Source: Mucilaginibacter cryoferens
GTDB taxonomy: Bacteria > Bacteroidota > Bacteroidia > Sphingobacteriales > Sphingobacteriaceae
Reading direction: 5' to 3'
Length of the DNA stretch: 64,000 nt
Assembly (NCBI RefSeq): GCF_014205845.1
Contig: NZ_JACHCR010000015.1
Location: forward strand, 100,046-164,045
The stretch's first letter is position 1. The number at the start of each line of letters is the position of its first letter. The notes beneath the pieces were generated by a model. It saw only the letters and a list, made by a program, of their open reading frames with translations, searched no databases and was not told the origin of the DNA. Made by a program: the position numbers and the translations under genes. Shown piece by piece: positions 1 to 8,522 of the stretch.

Positions 1-1
1 C

Positions 2-64
2 AGGGTTGAAATAACCAATACCGGCCCAATCCCTGCCACAAGCGAAAAAGAAGTGGCTCTTTAG
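2..64 (+). CDS. C-terminal end of a gene, possibly terminase small subunit (partial)
   Basis: The frame is open from the left edge of the window and stops at TAG 62-64. It would encode about 20 residues ending in ATSEKEVAL. The position directly before a terminase large subunit, on the same strand, fits a terminase small subunit, whose C-termini are often short charged tails like this. Nothing else of the gene is visible, so the assignment rests on context only. Confidence 0.3.
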   Translation, partial: RVEITNTGPIPATSEKEVAL

Positions 65-138
65 TTGCTAAAGCCCACCCGATAGCATACCAACCGGTTT
101 CGCTTTATATCATTTTCCTGAAATTGGTATCCTACCCA

Positions 139-1440
139 ATGATTAATGACAGCGAAGCGAATGACCAACAACAGCGCAGCGAAATGACAAATGACCTAAC
201 CAACGACCCTAAATTTGAGGTATCCATCCTCTTCAACCAAAACTACCATACCGATGCACACATTACCGTAAACCAGGGAGGTACAAGCTCGGGCAAAACC
301 TATGCTATTGAGCAAGTGCTCTTTTGTTTGGCCTGCCAAACAGATATGCAGGTAATAACCATAGTAGGCCAGGATATACCCAACCTTAAAGCCGGCGCCC
401 TGCGCGATGCACTGAGCATTTACAATAGTTCGGCCATATTACAGGCGGCCGTTAAAAGCTACAATAAAAGCGACCGCGTGTTTGAATTTCATAACGGCTC
501 TATTATGGAATTTAAAAGCTATACCGATCCGCAGGATGCAAAATCGGGCAAGCGCGATTACTTGTTTATTAACGAGGCCAACGGCATCAGCTACCAGGTT
601 TATACCGAGCTGGCGTTGCGCACCCGAAAACGCATTTATATTGATTACAACCCAAACACCAGCTTTTGGGTACACGAACAGTTAATTGGCAGGCCCGATG
701 TATTGCTTATTATATCAGATCATCGCCACAACCCCTTCCTTGACCAGGGAATACGCGATAAAATAGAATCGCTAAAAAAAACCGATATCGAACTTTGGAA
801 AGTTTATGCACGTGGCCTTACCGGCAAAATTAGCGGCTTAATTTTCACCAACTGGTATGTTTGCGAACAGATACCCGCAACTGCCAAACTAATTGCCACA
901 GGATTGGATTTTGGATTCACCAACGATGAAACCGCATGCCTGCAGGTATATAAGCAAAACGGCGAACTTTGGGTGCACGAGCTATTTTACCAAACCGGCT
1001 TAACCAATACCGATATTGCCCTTAAACTTAAACAGGAGCTTGTAAGCCGCCAAACCGAAATTATTGCCGATAGCGCCGAGCCAAAATCGATAGAAGAATT
1101 TAAACGCATGGGCTGGTATATTTCGGGCGCAAAAAAAGGAGCCGATAGCATTAAAAACTCTATAGATATACTTAAACGGTACAAAATAAACGTAACCCGT
1201 GCTAGTGTTAACCTGCGCAAAGAGCTAGACCGGTATAAATGGCGGGTAGATCGCTCCGGCAAAACCATCAACGAAGCCGTTGACTCCTATAATCACCTCA
1301 TAGATGCCCTACGTTACGTGGCATTAAACAAGCTGAAAGTAAACAATGAGGCTAAGTTAAGATCTCGCATGCCTTATATCCCGGCGACTGCCAATCGCGG
1401 CATTTTTGATGAATTGATAAACCCGCAGGGTTTTGCATAA
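139..1440 (+). CDS. Phage terminase large subunit
   Basis: This is the ATPase-nuclease motor that packages phage DNA into proheads. The N-terminal ATPase shows a Walker A motif GGTSSGKT and a Walker B-like YLFINEAN. The C-terminal RNase H-like nuclease shows the three acidic stretches GLDFGFTND, IIADSAEP and NHLIDALRY. Length (433 aa from the ATG at 139) is normal for the PBSX/Terminase_3 type. An upstream in-frame TTG at 124 and an ATG at 184 are alternative starts; the DNA between them is repetitive, so the start is uncertain. Portal, protease and capsid genes should follow but do not, so the gene is probably part of a decayed prophage. Both enzymatic halves look intact. Confidence 0.88.
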   Translation: MINDSEANDQQQRSEMTNDLTNDPKFEVSILFNQNYHTDAHITVNQGGTSSGKTYAIEQVLFCLACQTDMQVITIVGQDIPNLKAGALRDALSIYNSSAILQAAVKSYNKSDRVFEFHNGSIMEFKSYTDPQDAKSGKRDYLFINEANGISYQVYTELALRTRKRIYIDYNPNTSFWVHEQLIGRPDVLLIISDHRHNPFLDQGIRDKIESLKKTDIELWKVYARGLTGKISGLIFTNWYVCEQIPATAKLIATGLDFGFTNDETACLQVYKQNGELWVHELFYQTGLTNTDIALKLKQELVSRQTEIIADSAEPKSIEEFKRMGWYISGAKKGADSIKNSIDILKRYKINVTRASVNLRKELDRYKWRVDRSGKTINEAVDSYNHLIDALRYVALNKLKVNNEAKLRSRMPYIPATANRGIFDELINPQGFA

Positions 1441-1573
1441 ACTTATCTGCATTAATATCTAAAAAAAATAAGCCTGTGATTACGCGGTGATTTTATCAGA
1501 TAGCCAGCACGTTACTAAAAAAGTCTTCAATATTATATTACTACTATCCCTGTTAAAGTATAACCATCAAAAA

Positions 1574-1599
1574 CTCCCCCTTCAGGGGGCCGGGGGGCC
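1574..1599. repeat. G/C-run hairpin element
   Basis: A run of five C, the spacer TTCA and a run of five G form a hairpin (1576-1589), followed by a further G-run to 1599. It ends four bases before the ATG at 1604 and replaces a normal ribosome-binding region. It resembles short G/C-run repeats scattered between genes in Sphingobacteriaceae genomes (from memory). It may mark a recombination junction in the phage remnant. Confidence 0.4.
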
Positions 1600-1603
1600 A
1601 ATT

Positions 1604-2185
1604 ATGATAGAAAAAACACTAAAAACAACTCATGGAAAATTGCGGGTTGAAATACCCACACAGTTAAACGATATTACACTTGGGCAAATGATGGCCATGC
1701 AGGCCAAACCCAACCTAAATGATATAGAAGCCATCAGCATCTTATCAGGAGTAGCTGTAGACGACCTAAATTCGGTAAAAAACATTCAGGATTTTCAGGC
1801 ATTTAGCGACACCGTACTTGCCTTATCGTACCAAATAAAATACCTGTATAACAGCGATGCAGTGCCTAAGCAGGTTAACTTTCTGTTGCCGCAAAGTGGC
1901 AGGCCAAAAACGGTAAAAATACTGCAAAACCTGTCTGTTGAGCCGGCAGGAGCGTTTATGGCGGCAAAAGAAATTATTGCCGACGAAGTGAACAAGCACA
2001 TTGAACAATATGGAGAAGATGATTGGAAGGAAAACTTCAACCCATCGTTAAACGCCAGTTGCCAGGTATTGGCGCACTACTTTTTTTGCAGGGCTACCGG
2101 CAAAAAATACAATGAATATGAAGCCGAAGAATTTACAACTGAAATAAAAAAAATGCGGGTAACGGAGGCACTGCCCATCGCATAG
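1604..2185 (+). CDS. Phage-associated hypothetical protein, possibly truncated
   Basis: The protein has 193 aa when started at the ATG at 1604. The frame stays open upstream to 1487, but that stretch encodes a low-complexity hydrophobic peptide and runs through the G/C-run hairpin, so I prefer 1604. The product is soluble and mostly helical, starting MIEKTLKTTHGKLRVEIP, with no motif I can assign. Its place after the terminase and its size suggest a phage structural or tail-assembly gene. The chain stops abruptly at EALPIA with a doubled TAG, and the next 11 bp lead into another gene, which may reflect loss of its C-terminus. Confidence 0.6.
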   Translation: MIEKTLKTTHGKLRVEIPTQLNDITLGQMMAMQAKPNLNDIEAISILSGVAVDDLNSVKNIQDFQAFSDTVLALSYQIKYLYNSDAVPKQVNFLLPQSGRPKTVKILQNLSVEPAGAFMAAKEIIADEVNKHIEQYGEDDWKENFNPSLNASCQVLAHYFFCRATGKKYNEYEAEEFTTEIKKMRVTEALPIA

Positions 2186-2196
2186 TAGTATCTGTA

Positions 2197-2355
2197 ATGA
2201 CAACTTATTTCCAACTTAAAGGGGATATCAAGGATGTGCGCTCAATCCAGGAAACTCAAAACCGGGTTAATGAGATCAGGTTAAAGGTTCTGGAGGGCGA
2301 AGTAACTATTCTACAACAAGAAGTAAGAGAATTGAAAGACAATAAAAAATCGTAA
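2197..2355 (+). CDS. Small coiled-coil protein (52 aa)
   Basis: An ATG 11 bp after the previous stop opens a 52-codon frame ending at TAA 2353-2355. The product begins MTTYFQLKGDIKDVRSIQ and its second half has heptad-like spacing of Leu, Val and Ile between Glu, Lys and Arg, as in a short coiled coil. No family is recognised. The tight spacing suggests translation coupled to the preceding phage-like gene. Confidence 0.5.
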   Translation: MTTYFQLKGDIKDVRSIQETQNRVNEIRLKVLEGEVTILQQEVRELKDNKKS

Positions 2356-2463
2356 TATAAATACAAAGAAGTGCTTTAAAATGCATCTGATTTTATCGGC
2401 TAATTTCAGGTTATATGATCTTACTTTTAGAGCAACACACTTGTCTTATCAGATAAAACAAAA

Positions 2464-2490
2464 CCCGGCAGCTTTATAAAAACTGCCGGG
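2464..2490 (-). terminator. Rho-independent terminator of the phospholipase C gene
   Basis: The 8-bp arms CCCGGCAG / CTGCCGGG enclose an 11-nt loop. Read on the minus strand the hairpin is followed by TTTTGTTTT. It lies about 23 bp beyond the phospholipase stop codon. Confidence 0.8.
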
Positions 2491-2512
2491 CTAATAAAAT
2501 GATAAAAACTAC

Positions 2513-5050
2513 TTAAACCATCTTTCCCATCAGCGGGTCGCTAAAACTATGCTTGCCACTTTCTACCCGGCCGGCATATCTTTTTTCAAAGGAATGGCTG
2601 CCGGTTACTTTTACGCTAAAATCGTACCAGCCATAGCTTTTTGAAAGATCGAGAAGCAGGGAGCTTTGTCCTTTTTTATTTAATAAAGATTTGTGGTTAT
2701 TGGTTTTATATCCATGATCTGTAACTACTATACTGTAAGCTTTATCCTGGCTTAAATTAGCCAACTTTAAAGAGATATTACCCTGCTGATAATCACAAGC
2801 TACATCAACCAACGGATCGGCGGCAGTACCTTTGTATTCGCGATAGAAACCATTGGGGCCATAAACACGCAGGTGATATTCGCCACTTTCAAATTCATGT
2901 AAAGGCCATGCATCTGCAAGGTTGTCACCGGCTGTTAGCGCATAAGCCCAGGTACGCAAGGGTTCCATTTGCTGCGGGCTCTTGAAGCTGATATACTTGC
3001 CGGGCGCATATACATTAAATGGCGAGCCTAAAGCTTTATCACCAAACAATTGCTTACTTGCATTAAACTTTATCTCGAAAGACTTTTTATCAGCACTTAA
3101 CTTACCATCGGCATATAGTTGGTATGGCAGTGCTGATGATGGTTTTATCCCTTTTTCCTGTTGAGGCATATAAGGCGACGCCTGTGAATCTTTGTTTATT
3201 AACGCAATTTCTTCTGCAGTTAACAGCTTATAATCCGAGGGCAGTTTTTTAAACTGAGCTTTGTGAATACTCTCTAAAAACACTTCCCTTGCCACAAATT
3301 CGGGGTTAGGGATTTTCTCGTCATTGTAAGGACGGAAAGTTGATGACAAATCTCCGCAAACTGTACGTCGCCAGTCACTAATATTAGGCTCAACAACTTT
3401 TTTACCTGTTTTATTACTCAAAAAGTTCTCTAAGAATTGTAAGGTAGATGTATGATCAAATACTTCAGAGTTTACCCATCCCCCCCTACTCCACGGCGAA
3501 GCGATAACCAAGGGTACCCGAAAACCAAGTCCAATGGCGCTTTCTCGATCATATATCTCCGGGTAATTGTTTCTTGCTTTTTCCTGTTCGTAAGTTACAA
3601 ACTCAACACTGGTATCTATTCCTTTTGATACTTTGCCGGTGCCTTCTTTATGCGGATGTGGCGCTGTAAACGGTGGTACATGGTCAAAATAACCATCGTT
3701 TTCGTCATAAGCTAAAATGAAGATGGTCTTTTTCCAAACTTCAGGATTTTGTGTGAGGATATCCATTGTTTCGGATACGTACCAGGCGCCATACCAGGCA
3801 GAACTAGGGTGATCAGAAAAATGCTCTGGTGCCGATAGCCACGATACCGTTGGCAATTGACCGCTTTTTACATCCTCCCTAAACTGGTGTAGTACGTCTC
3901 CTTTAGGTACTAATACCTCGCGCTCGGTTCCATCATCGTTATATTTTAACGGACTGAGCGCACGGTAATGCGGATCGTTGGTATTAGTTACAAATCCCTT
4001 TTGATGCAGATTTTTCTCGCGCTGCGATAAGGTTGCAAATTTACCCGGATCAAGGCTGGCCATATCTTTTTTAACGCCCGCCAGATCATTTCGCTTCTGT
4101 TTAAGCTGCTTTTTTAAGTGATCTATATGTGCATCGCCTACTGGTAAAGCATCAATTTGTTTTTCAACAGCGACTATCTCATCGGGCAAAACAGTAGATT
4201 GTTTTTGCAGATGGGCGATGTGTTTATCGTATAGTTTAATATTGTATTGACCGAAAAACTCTAACGGATTATCCTGGAAATTTGATAACCATGGGTCTTC
4301 CTCGCCTACCAGACCGGTATCTATGGCAATTTCGTTCTGATAATGTTTCCAGGAAATATCATGATCTTCCAAACGTTCGGGAAAAGTAGCCCAATTTAGG
4401 GTACCATAGTCCATATCATCATTCCAAACGTGGGCTAAAGAATCTTCATGCTGTTCGGCGCGGATGGTTCCGCTCCAAAAATACAAGCGGTTTGGATTGG
4501 TGCCGGTTAAGGCCGAGCAAAAGTTTTGGTCGCAAACGGTAAAGGCATCAGCAAGCGCGTAATAAAAAGGAATATCATCACGGCTATGGAACCCCATAGT
4601 TAAAGGCATATCAGCATATTCTTTAATGCCGTTACGTTTAACATTTAGCCATTGGTCAAATTTACCATCGTTACGGGCGTTTACCTGATTGGCCCAGGAA
4701 TGCGGCAACGAACTCATCCAGGTAGCCTTTGTGTTTTTGATATCAAGATGGAAAGGCGCATAAGTTTCGCCTTTATGATTTGATTGCAGCCAAACCTTGT
4801 TTTTGTTTGGTAAATCAATAGCCCGTGGATCGTTGTATCCGCGTACCCCTTTAAGCATACCAAAAGTATGGTCAAAAGAACGGTTCTCCTGCATCAGTAT
4901 CACAATGTGCTCGGCATCCATATAGGTACTGCCCGGAGCAGGATTAATAGCCATCGCCTTTTGAATAGATTCGGGTAAAATACCGGCAAGGCCGGCTGCG
5001 CCTGTAAGCAATGCTGCTTTCTTAAGAAAATCTCTCCTGTTATCTAACAT
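2513..5050 (-). CDS. Phosphocholine-specific phospholipase C, Tat-exported
   Basis: The enzyme cleaves phospholipids, classically phosphatidylcholine or sphingomyelin, into a neutral lipid and the phosphorylated head group outside the cytoplasm. Residues 4-22 form a Tat signal (NRRDFLKKA plus a hydrophobic stretch). The catalytic domain begins with HIVILMQENRSFDHTFG (48-64), which contains the Glu-Asn metal-binding pair, and later has DENDGYFDHVPP. A charged helical insertion of about 90 residues sits near 260-350. The last 200 residues look like the paired C-terminal beta domains of this family. At 845 aa it is at the long end for the PlcN-type family. It is the last gene of a minus-strand run of phosphonate genes, 107 bp after the FAD oxidase, and has its own terminator. 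Confidence 0.92.
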   Translation of the reverse strand: MLDNRRDFLKKAALLTGAAGLAGILPESIQKAMAINPAPGSTYMDAEHIVILMQENRSFDHTFGMLKGVRGYNDPRAIDLPNKNKVWLQSNHKGETYAPFHLDIKNTKATWMSSLPHSWANQVNARNDGKFDQWLNVKRNGIKEYADMPLTMGFHSRDDIPFYYALADAFTVCDQNFCSALTGTNPNRLYFWSGTIRAEQHEDSLAHVWNDDMDYGTLNWATFPERLEDHDISWKHYQNEIAIDTGLVGEEDPWLSNFQDNPLEFFGQYNIKLYDKHIAHLQKQSTVLPDEIVAVEKQIDALPVGDAHIDHLKKQLKQKRNDLAGVKKDMASLDPGKFATLSQREKNLHQKGFVTNTNDPHYRALSPLKYNDDGTEREVLVPKGDVLHQFREDVKSGQLPTVSWLSAPEHFSDHPSSAWYGAWYVSETMDILTQNPEVWKKTIFILAYDENDGYFDHVPPFTAPHPHKEGTGKVSKGIDTSVEFVTYEQEKARNNYPEIYDRESAIGLGFRVPLVIASPWSRGGWVNSEVFDHTSTLQFLENFLSNKTGKKVVEPNISDWRRTVCGDLSSTFRPYNDEKIPNPEFVAREVFLESIHKAQFKKLPSDYKLLTAEEIALINKDSQASPYMPQQEKGIKPSSALPYQLYADGKLSADKKSFEIKFNASKQLFGDKALGSPFNVYAPGKYISFKSPQQMEPLRTWAYALTAGDNLADAWPLHEFESGEYHLRVYGPNGFYREYKGTAADPLVDVACDYQQGNISLKLANLSQDKAYSIVVTDHGYKTNNHKSLLNKKGQSSLLLDLSKSYGWYDFSVKVTGSHSFEKRYAGRVESGKHSFSDPLMGKMV

Positions 5051-5066
5051 AAGTTTTTTGTATGGT

Positions 5067-5094
5067 CCATGGCTGGTAATATATAAACCATGGC
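5067..5094. promoter_or_regulatory. Paired CCATGGC sites before the phospholipase C gene
   Basis: CCATGGC occurs at 5067-5073 and again at 5088-5094, exactly 21 bp apart, or about two helical turns, just upstream of the phospholipase start at 5050. CCATGG is itself a palindrome. Two sites on one DNA face would suit a dimeric regulator, but no factor is known and the copies could be chance. Confidence 0.3.
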
Positions 5095-5157
5095 ATGTTT
5101 TATTTTATTATACCCTACTAAATATTTCAGTTTAAAACCAAGTATTATCGCATTAAA

Positions 5158-6285
5158 CTAATCTTTTCTTTTGGCTATCACCTGCTCGCACAACCCTAAT
5201 GAAAGTGTCATACCGTTGCCACCAAGGCCATTTATAACGGTTACACCCGGTTCAACATCTACCACCAGTTCGGTTGCTCCATTGGTCATTTTAGGGTAAA
5301 TACCATGCCATGATTGTAGTAGACTCCAATCTTTAAAATTAGCAAAGGTGTGTAAGTACCCGGTTATTAAATTATTAATAAATGCCTTATCGAAAGGATC
5401 ATGCACTAAGCCATATTCGTGCGAATCGCCTATGGTTAATTCACCGTTTCCGTTTTGTGATACCATTACATGTATGCCCCAGTTAAGGTGTGTAGCATAT
5501 TGCTCCTCGTAACGTTTGCGTAAAGCGGGCAACGAAGCCGCTGCCTGAAAACCAGGGTAATGGATCATAGACAAACCACCACATAATGACGGCCCTATGC
5601 GCCATTCGTCAGGTTGGGTAACCAAACGCATCATTTGTAATTTACATTTGGTGATATCGGCCTGGGCAAACAATCCGGGATATAAAGTTTCAAAGTCGGC
5701 ACCACTGCATACAAATATTTCATCGGCCTGCCAGCTTTGCGCACCAGACCATACAGCAGGATGTTGAATACTACTTATAGCCGTATTCCAATGAAACTCC
5801 ACACCGTATTTATTGGCCAGGTATTTTGCAACCTGCCCAATTGCCTCGCGCGATTCGAGGATCATTTCCTCGCCGCTCCACAGGGCGCCTTTTAGCCCAT
5901 CGGTATTAATTGCCGGCGATTTCGAAATAGCTTCCCCCGGCGTTAACAACGCGCAATCGCGGTATTGTTTATTAACTTCTACATATTCGCTTATTACCTG
6001 CAACTCATCATCGTGATAAGCGAGATGTAATGAACCAACCTCGTTATGCCAGATATTGGCCTCGGTACAAATAGTTTTCCATATACCACGCGAGAGCATA
6101 GCACGCTCATACATCGGCCCGGTGGCCTGCCCTATTGGCCACACCATTCCAAAATTCCGAATTGATGCACCAACCGCACGCTCGTTACGTTCAAAAACAG
6201 TCACTTTATAACCCCGTATAGCAAGGGCACGGGCTGTGGCCAGGCCAACTATACCGGCGCCTATTATTATGGCATTTTTATTCAT
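5158..6285 (-). CDS. TIGR03364-type FAD-dependent oxidoreductase, phosphonate-linked
   Basis: This is a glycine-oxidase-like (DAO fold) flavoenzyme. The N-terminus carries the FAD-binding GAGIVG (9-14) with Glu32 closing the second strand. The segment SIRNFGMVWPIGQ (41-53) is the signature I associate with TIGR03364, a family that recurs in phosphonate operons. Near the C-terminus GGNGMTLSLG is the second FAD-contact loop. The 375-aa length is typical. Family members are thought to oxidise aminoalkylphosphonates such as 2-aminoethylphosphonate or N-methyl forms, giving phosphonoacetaldehyde or a free amine; the substrate here is inferred. It lies 57 bp after the DUF5690 carrier and probably shares its transcript, supplying aldehyde to the phosphonatase-like HAD enzyme. 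Confidence 0.85.
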   Translation of the reverse strand: MNKNAIIIGAGIVGLATARALAIRGYKVTVFERNERAVGASIRNFGMVWPIGQATGPMYERAMLSRGIWKTICTEANIWHNEVGSLHLAYHDDELQVISEYVEVNKQYRDCALLTPGEAISKSPAINTDGLKGALWSGEEMILESREAIGQVAKYLANKYGVEFHWNTAISSIQHPAVWSGAQSWQADEIFVCSGADFETLYPGLFAQADITKCKLQMMRLVTQPDEWRIGPSLCGGLSMIHYPGFQAAASLPALRKRYEEQYATHLNWGIHVMVSQNGNGELTIGDSHEYGLVHDPFDKAFINNLITGYLHTFANFKDWSLLQSWHGIYPKMTNGATELVVDVEPGVTVINGLGGNGMTLSLGLCEQVIAKRKD

Positions 6286-6341
6286 CAGTTCAATAATTCT
6301 TTATTAAATTAAGCCATTGTTAAATAAGTTCTCTCCCCAAG

Positions 6342-7679
6342 CTAAGACTGTGAACTTATCATATTAAACCCCACCTGTTCATTATCTTCGGTCCGTATCT
6401 TTTTTTTATCACGGTTAGAGCTTTGCCAAAAATATATAAGCGATAACACGCTGCAAATACCTCCCACCACCGCCACTATCATTGCCCCCTCTTTAAAAAA
6501 GGCACCCCAGCTAATTGCAGGATGACCTAATTCTTTGATAAACAATATACTTACACTACCCAGATAACCCATCGAATCGGCTATATACATAATAAACCCT
6601 ACGTTGCTACGGTAATTAAAAGTTGCTATCATCCTATCAAAAAAGATAGCGTTATAAGGTACATATCCCATATAAAGCCCCAGGCCGGCCATAGTCATCC
6701 AACTTACCGGGCTAATAATTTTTAGAGAAAACAGCATTGTTGATACGCCTACCAGTATACAACCACCTATAATAAACAGGTGAATAATGCTAAATGCCCT
6801 CAGATTTTTTTTAACAAGGATAAGCAGGCTCATGCCAACCAGTACAATAGCCGAAATAATAGAATCTATCCCTGTATAAATGCTGTTACTCTTTATACCC
6901 AAATCTGCCCAAATCTCTACTTCAAAATTATCGCGCACATCGCGCATAATGGTAAGCAGTACATATATAATGATGGTGAGGATAATGCCGGGTAAAAAGC
7001 GTACCAAAAAATTACGGCGTTCGGCGGCATTCATCGGGCTGCGTTCGGCACGTAACTGCCTGTCCCGAGTGGAGGGAGGGGGCATCAATTCCATAAAAAA
7101 AACAAATAACACCAAGGGTAAAACAAATATAGCGCCTGTTAAAAAGGGCATATAATATTCGTTAACATGAAGAACGGTAAGCAACGTACGCCCGATAGTT
7201 TTTACGAACCCCGAAGCAAATATGAGACTGATGGATAACACCGCCGCCATAAACTCTGTAGACCGCCTACCTTCAAGATAACCAAAAACAAGGCCCCAGA
7301 TTAAGCCTAACGGAAAACCATTAATAAACAGGAAAACTATGTTCCATGGTGCGGGTACAAATGCAAAGGCAAGCAAAGCAAGCCATGCTATGCCAATAAG
7401 TGTTAAAATATAACGCCCCCGGTTTTTACTGTTCACTTCGGCAATAAAGCGGATACCGTAAAATTTACTGAAGGTGTAGCCAACTACCTGGGCTATTACC
7501 AACCAAACCTTATAATCAATATGAAGGTATTGCTGGCCGGTAAACGTACCTGCGGCAAAAGCTTTACGGAAAGCATACATAGATGTATACAAACCAAAGG
7601 CCGAAACTGCCGCCATTACAGATAATAGAGAATAAGGCCATTTAGCAACCTTAACCCGTAGCTGGTCCATCAGTTTCAT
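6342..7679 (-). CDS. DUF5690-type major-facilitator-like membrane carrier
   Basis: A 445-aa integral membrane protein with about 12 hydrophobic segments, split by a basic loop near 205-225 (STRDRQLRAERSP), as in major facilitator carriers. The sequence style matches DUF5690, a Bacteroidota family without an assigned substrate. It starts 6 bp after the stop of the phosphonatase-like gene and is followed by the FAD oxidase, so the three genes almost certainly form one operon. By context I infer that it brings an aminophosphonate across the inner membrane. It ends in a soluble charged tail. Confidence 0.8.
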   Translation of the reverse strand: MKLMDQLRVKVAKWPYSLLSVMAAVSAFGLYTSMYAFRKAFAAGTFTGQQYLHIDYKVWLVIAQVVGYTFSKFYGIRFIAEVNSKNRGRYILTLIGIAWLALLAFAFVPAPWNIVFLFINGFPLGLIWGLVFGYLEGRRSTEFMAAVLSISLIFASGFVKTIGRTLLTVLHVNEYYMPFLTGAIFVLPLVLFVFFMELMPPPSTRDRQLRAERSPMNAAERRNFLVRFLPGIILTIIIYVLLTIMRDVRDNFEVEIWADLGIKSNSIYTGIDSIISAIVLVGMSLLILVKKNLRAFSIIHLFIIGGCILVGVSTMLFSLKIISPVSWMTMAGLGLYMGYVPYNAIFFDRMIATFNYRSNVGFIMYIADSMGYLGSVSILFIKELGHPAISWGAFFKEGAMIVAVVGGICSVLSLIYFWQSSNRDKKKIRTEDNEQVGFNMISSQS

Positions 7680-7685
7680 GGGGTA

Positions 7686-8372
7686 TTATTGATTTATAAT
7701 GTCGATAACCTGTGCTATATTATCAATTATATGGGTTGGACTGTAGGTTTCCAGTTCGGCACGTGTAAAAATGCCTGTGGTTACCCCAACAACGTATTTG
7801 CAGCCGGCATTTTGGCCTTCGCGTACGTCAACCTCGGTATCACCAACCTTAACAACTTCCTGTGTATTGGTTATACCGCCTTCTGCCATCATTTTTTGGA
7901 TCATGTACGGATGCGGCCTACCCAATTCAACTTCGTCAGATCCTACAACGTAATCTATCAGCCCCTTTTCGCGCCATTGCAAGCGATTAACAATGGTATC
8001 GGCAATATCGCGCGAAAAACCGGTGTTTATACCAACCAACACCCCTTGAACATGCAGGGCTGCAAATGTCTCTTCTACATTGGGCAATGGCTCAATACCT
8101 GGCTCAAACTGATAAAAATTAATCATCTGTTGCACAAATTCTTTATGAATACAACCTACCAATTCATCAGTTATAATTGTTGCATCCGGCTCATGTTCGG
8201 CCAGCATTTTGCGTATGGCAAGGGTCTTCTCATACCCCATTAATGGATCTATCTTTGCTATCTCAACATCGTAACCCGATTTTTTCATGGCCGCCTGAAA
8301 GGCTTTGCTCACTTCATGATCATCCTTAACCGTAGTACCGGCTATATCAAAAACAACTAATTTAATACTCAT
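7686..8372 (-). CDS. Phosphonatase-like HAD hydrolase (TIGR03351/PhnX-like)
   Basis: PhnX hydrolyses phosphonoacetaldehyde to acetaldehyde and phosphate. With the start at 8372 (MSIKLVVFD; a further upstream start adds eight unlikely residues) the protein has 228 aa. Asp9 is the nucleophile in DIAGTT. The residue two further on is Ala11, as in phosphonatases, where most HAD enzymes have Asp. The cap segment MGYEK places Lys49 where PhnX carries its Schiff-base lysine (MGLLK in the Bacillus enzyme, by eye). Thr117 (NTGFS), Arg152 (GRPHPYM) and Asp178/Asp182 (VGDTEVDV) complete the HAD motifs. It is the first gene of the minus-strand operon and its promoter holds a candidate operator of the neighbouring XRE-cupin protein. 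Confidence 0.86.
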   Translation of the reverse strand: MSIKLVVFDIAGTTVKDDHEVSKAFQAAMKKSGYDVEIAKIDPLMGYEKTLAIRKMLAEHEPDATIITDELVGCIHKEFVQQMINFYQFEPGIEPLPNVEETFAALHVQGVLVGINTGFSRDIADTIVNRLQWREKGLIDYVVGSDEVELGRPHPYMIQKMMAEGGITNTQEVVKVGDTEVDVREGQNAGCKYVVGVTTGIFTRAELETYSPTHIIDNIAQVIDIINQ

Positions 8373-8387
8373 AATCAAATATAAAAT

Positions 8388-8432
8388 GTTTAGCAATACT
8401 AAACTAAATTTATTATTACAAAACTAAATTTA
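8388..8432 (-). promoter_or_regulatory. Operator-like palindrome before the phosphonatase-like operon
   Basis: GTTTAGCAATACTAAAC (8388-8404) is a 6-bp inverted repeat around CAATA. It is followed by two direct copies of AAACTAAATTTA (8401-8412 and 8421-8432) exactly 20 bp apart. Close variants of the same core lie before the regulator gene, the PhnZ-like gene and susC, so it is probably the binding site of the XRE-cupin regulator. It starts 16 bp upstream of the phosphonatase-like ATG. Confidence 0.55.
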
Positions 8433-8522
8433 TGTTAAGCTTTGGTTAAGAGCAAGGCAATTTGAAATTTTTAAATGATCCATTACAAGCTTTTTAATCT
8501 TCAAATTAACTAATCTTCAATT

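Noticed and set aside
1487..1603. Upstream extension of the gene at 1604
   Set aside because: The extra 39 residues are low-complexity, run through a G/C-run hairpin and lack a start-site context, while the ATG at 1604 begins a normal-looking protein.
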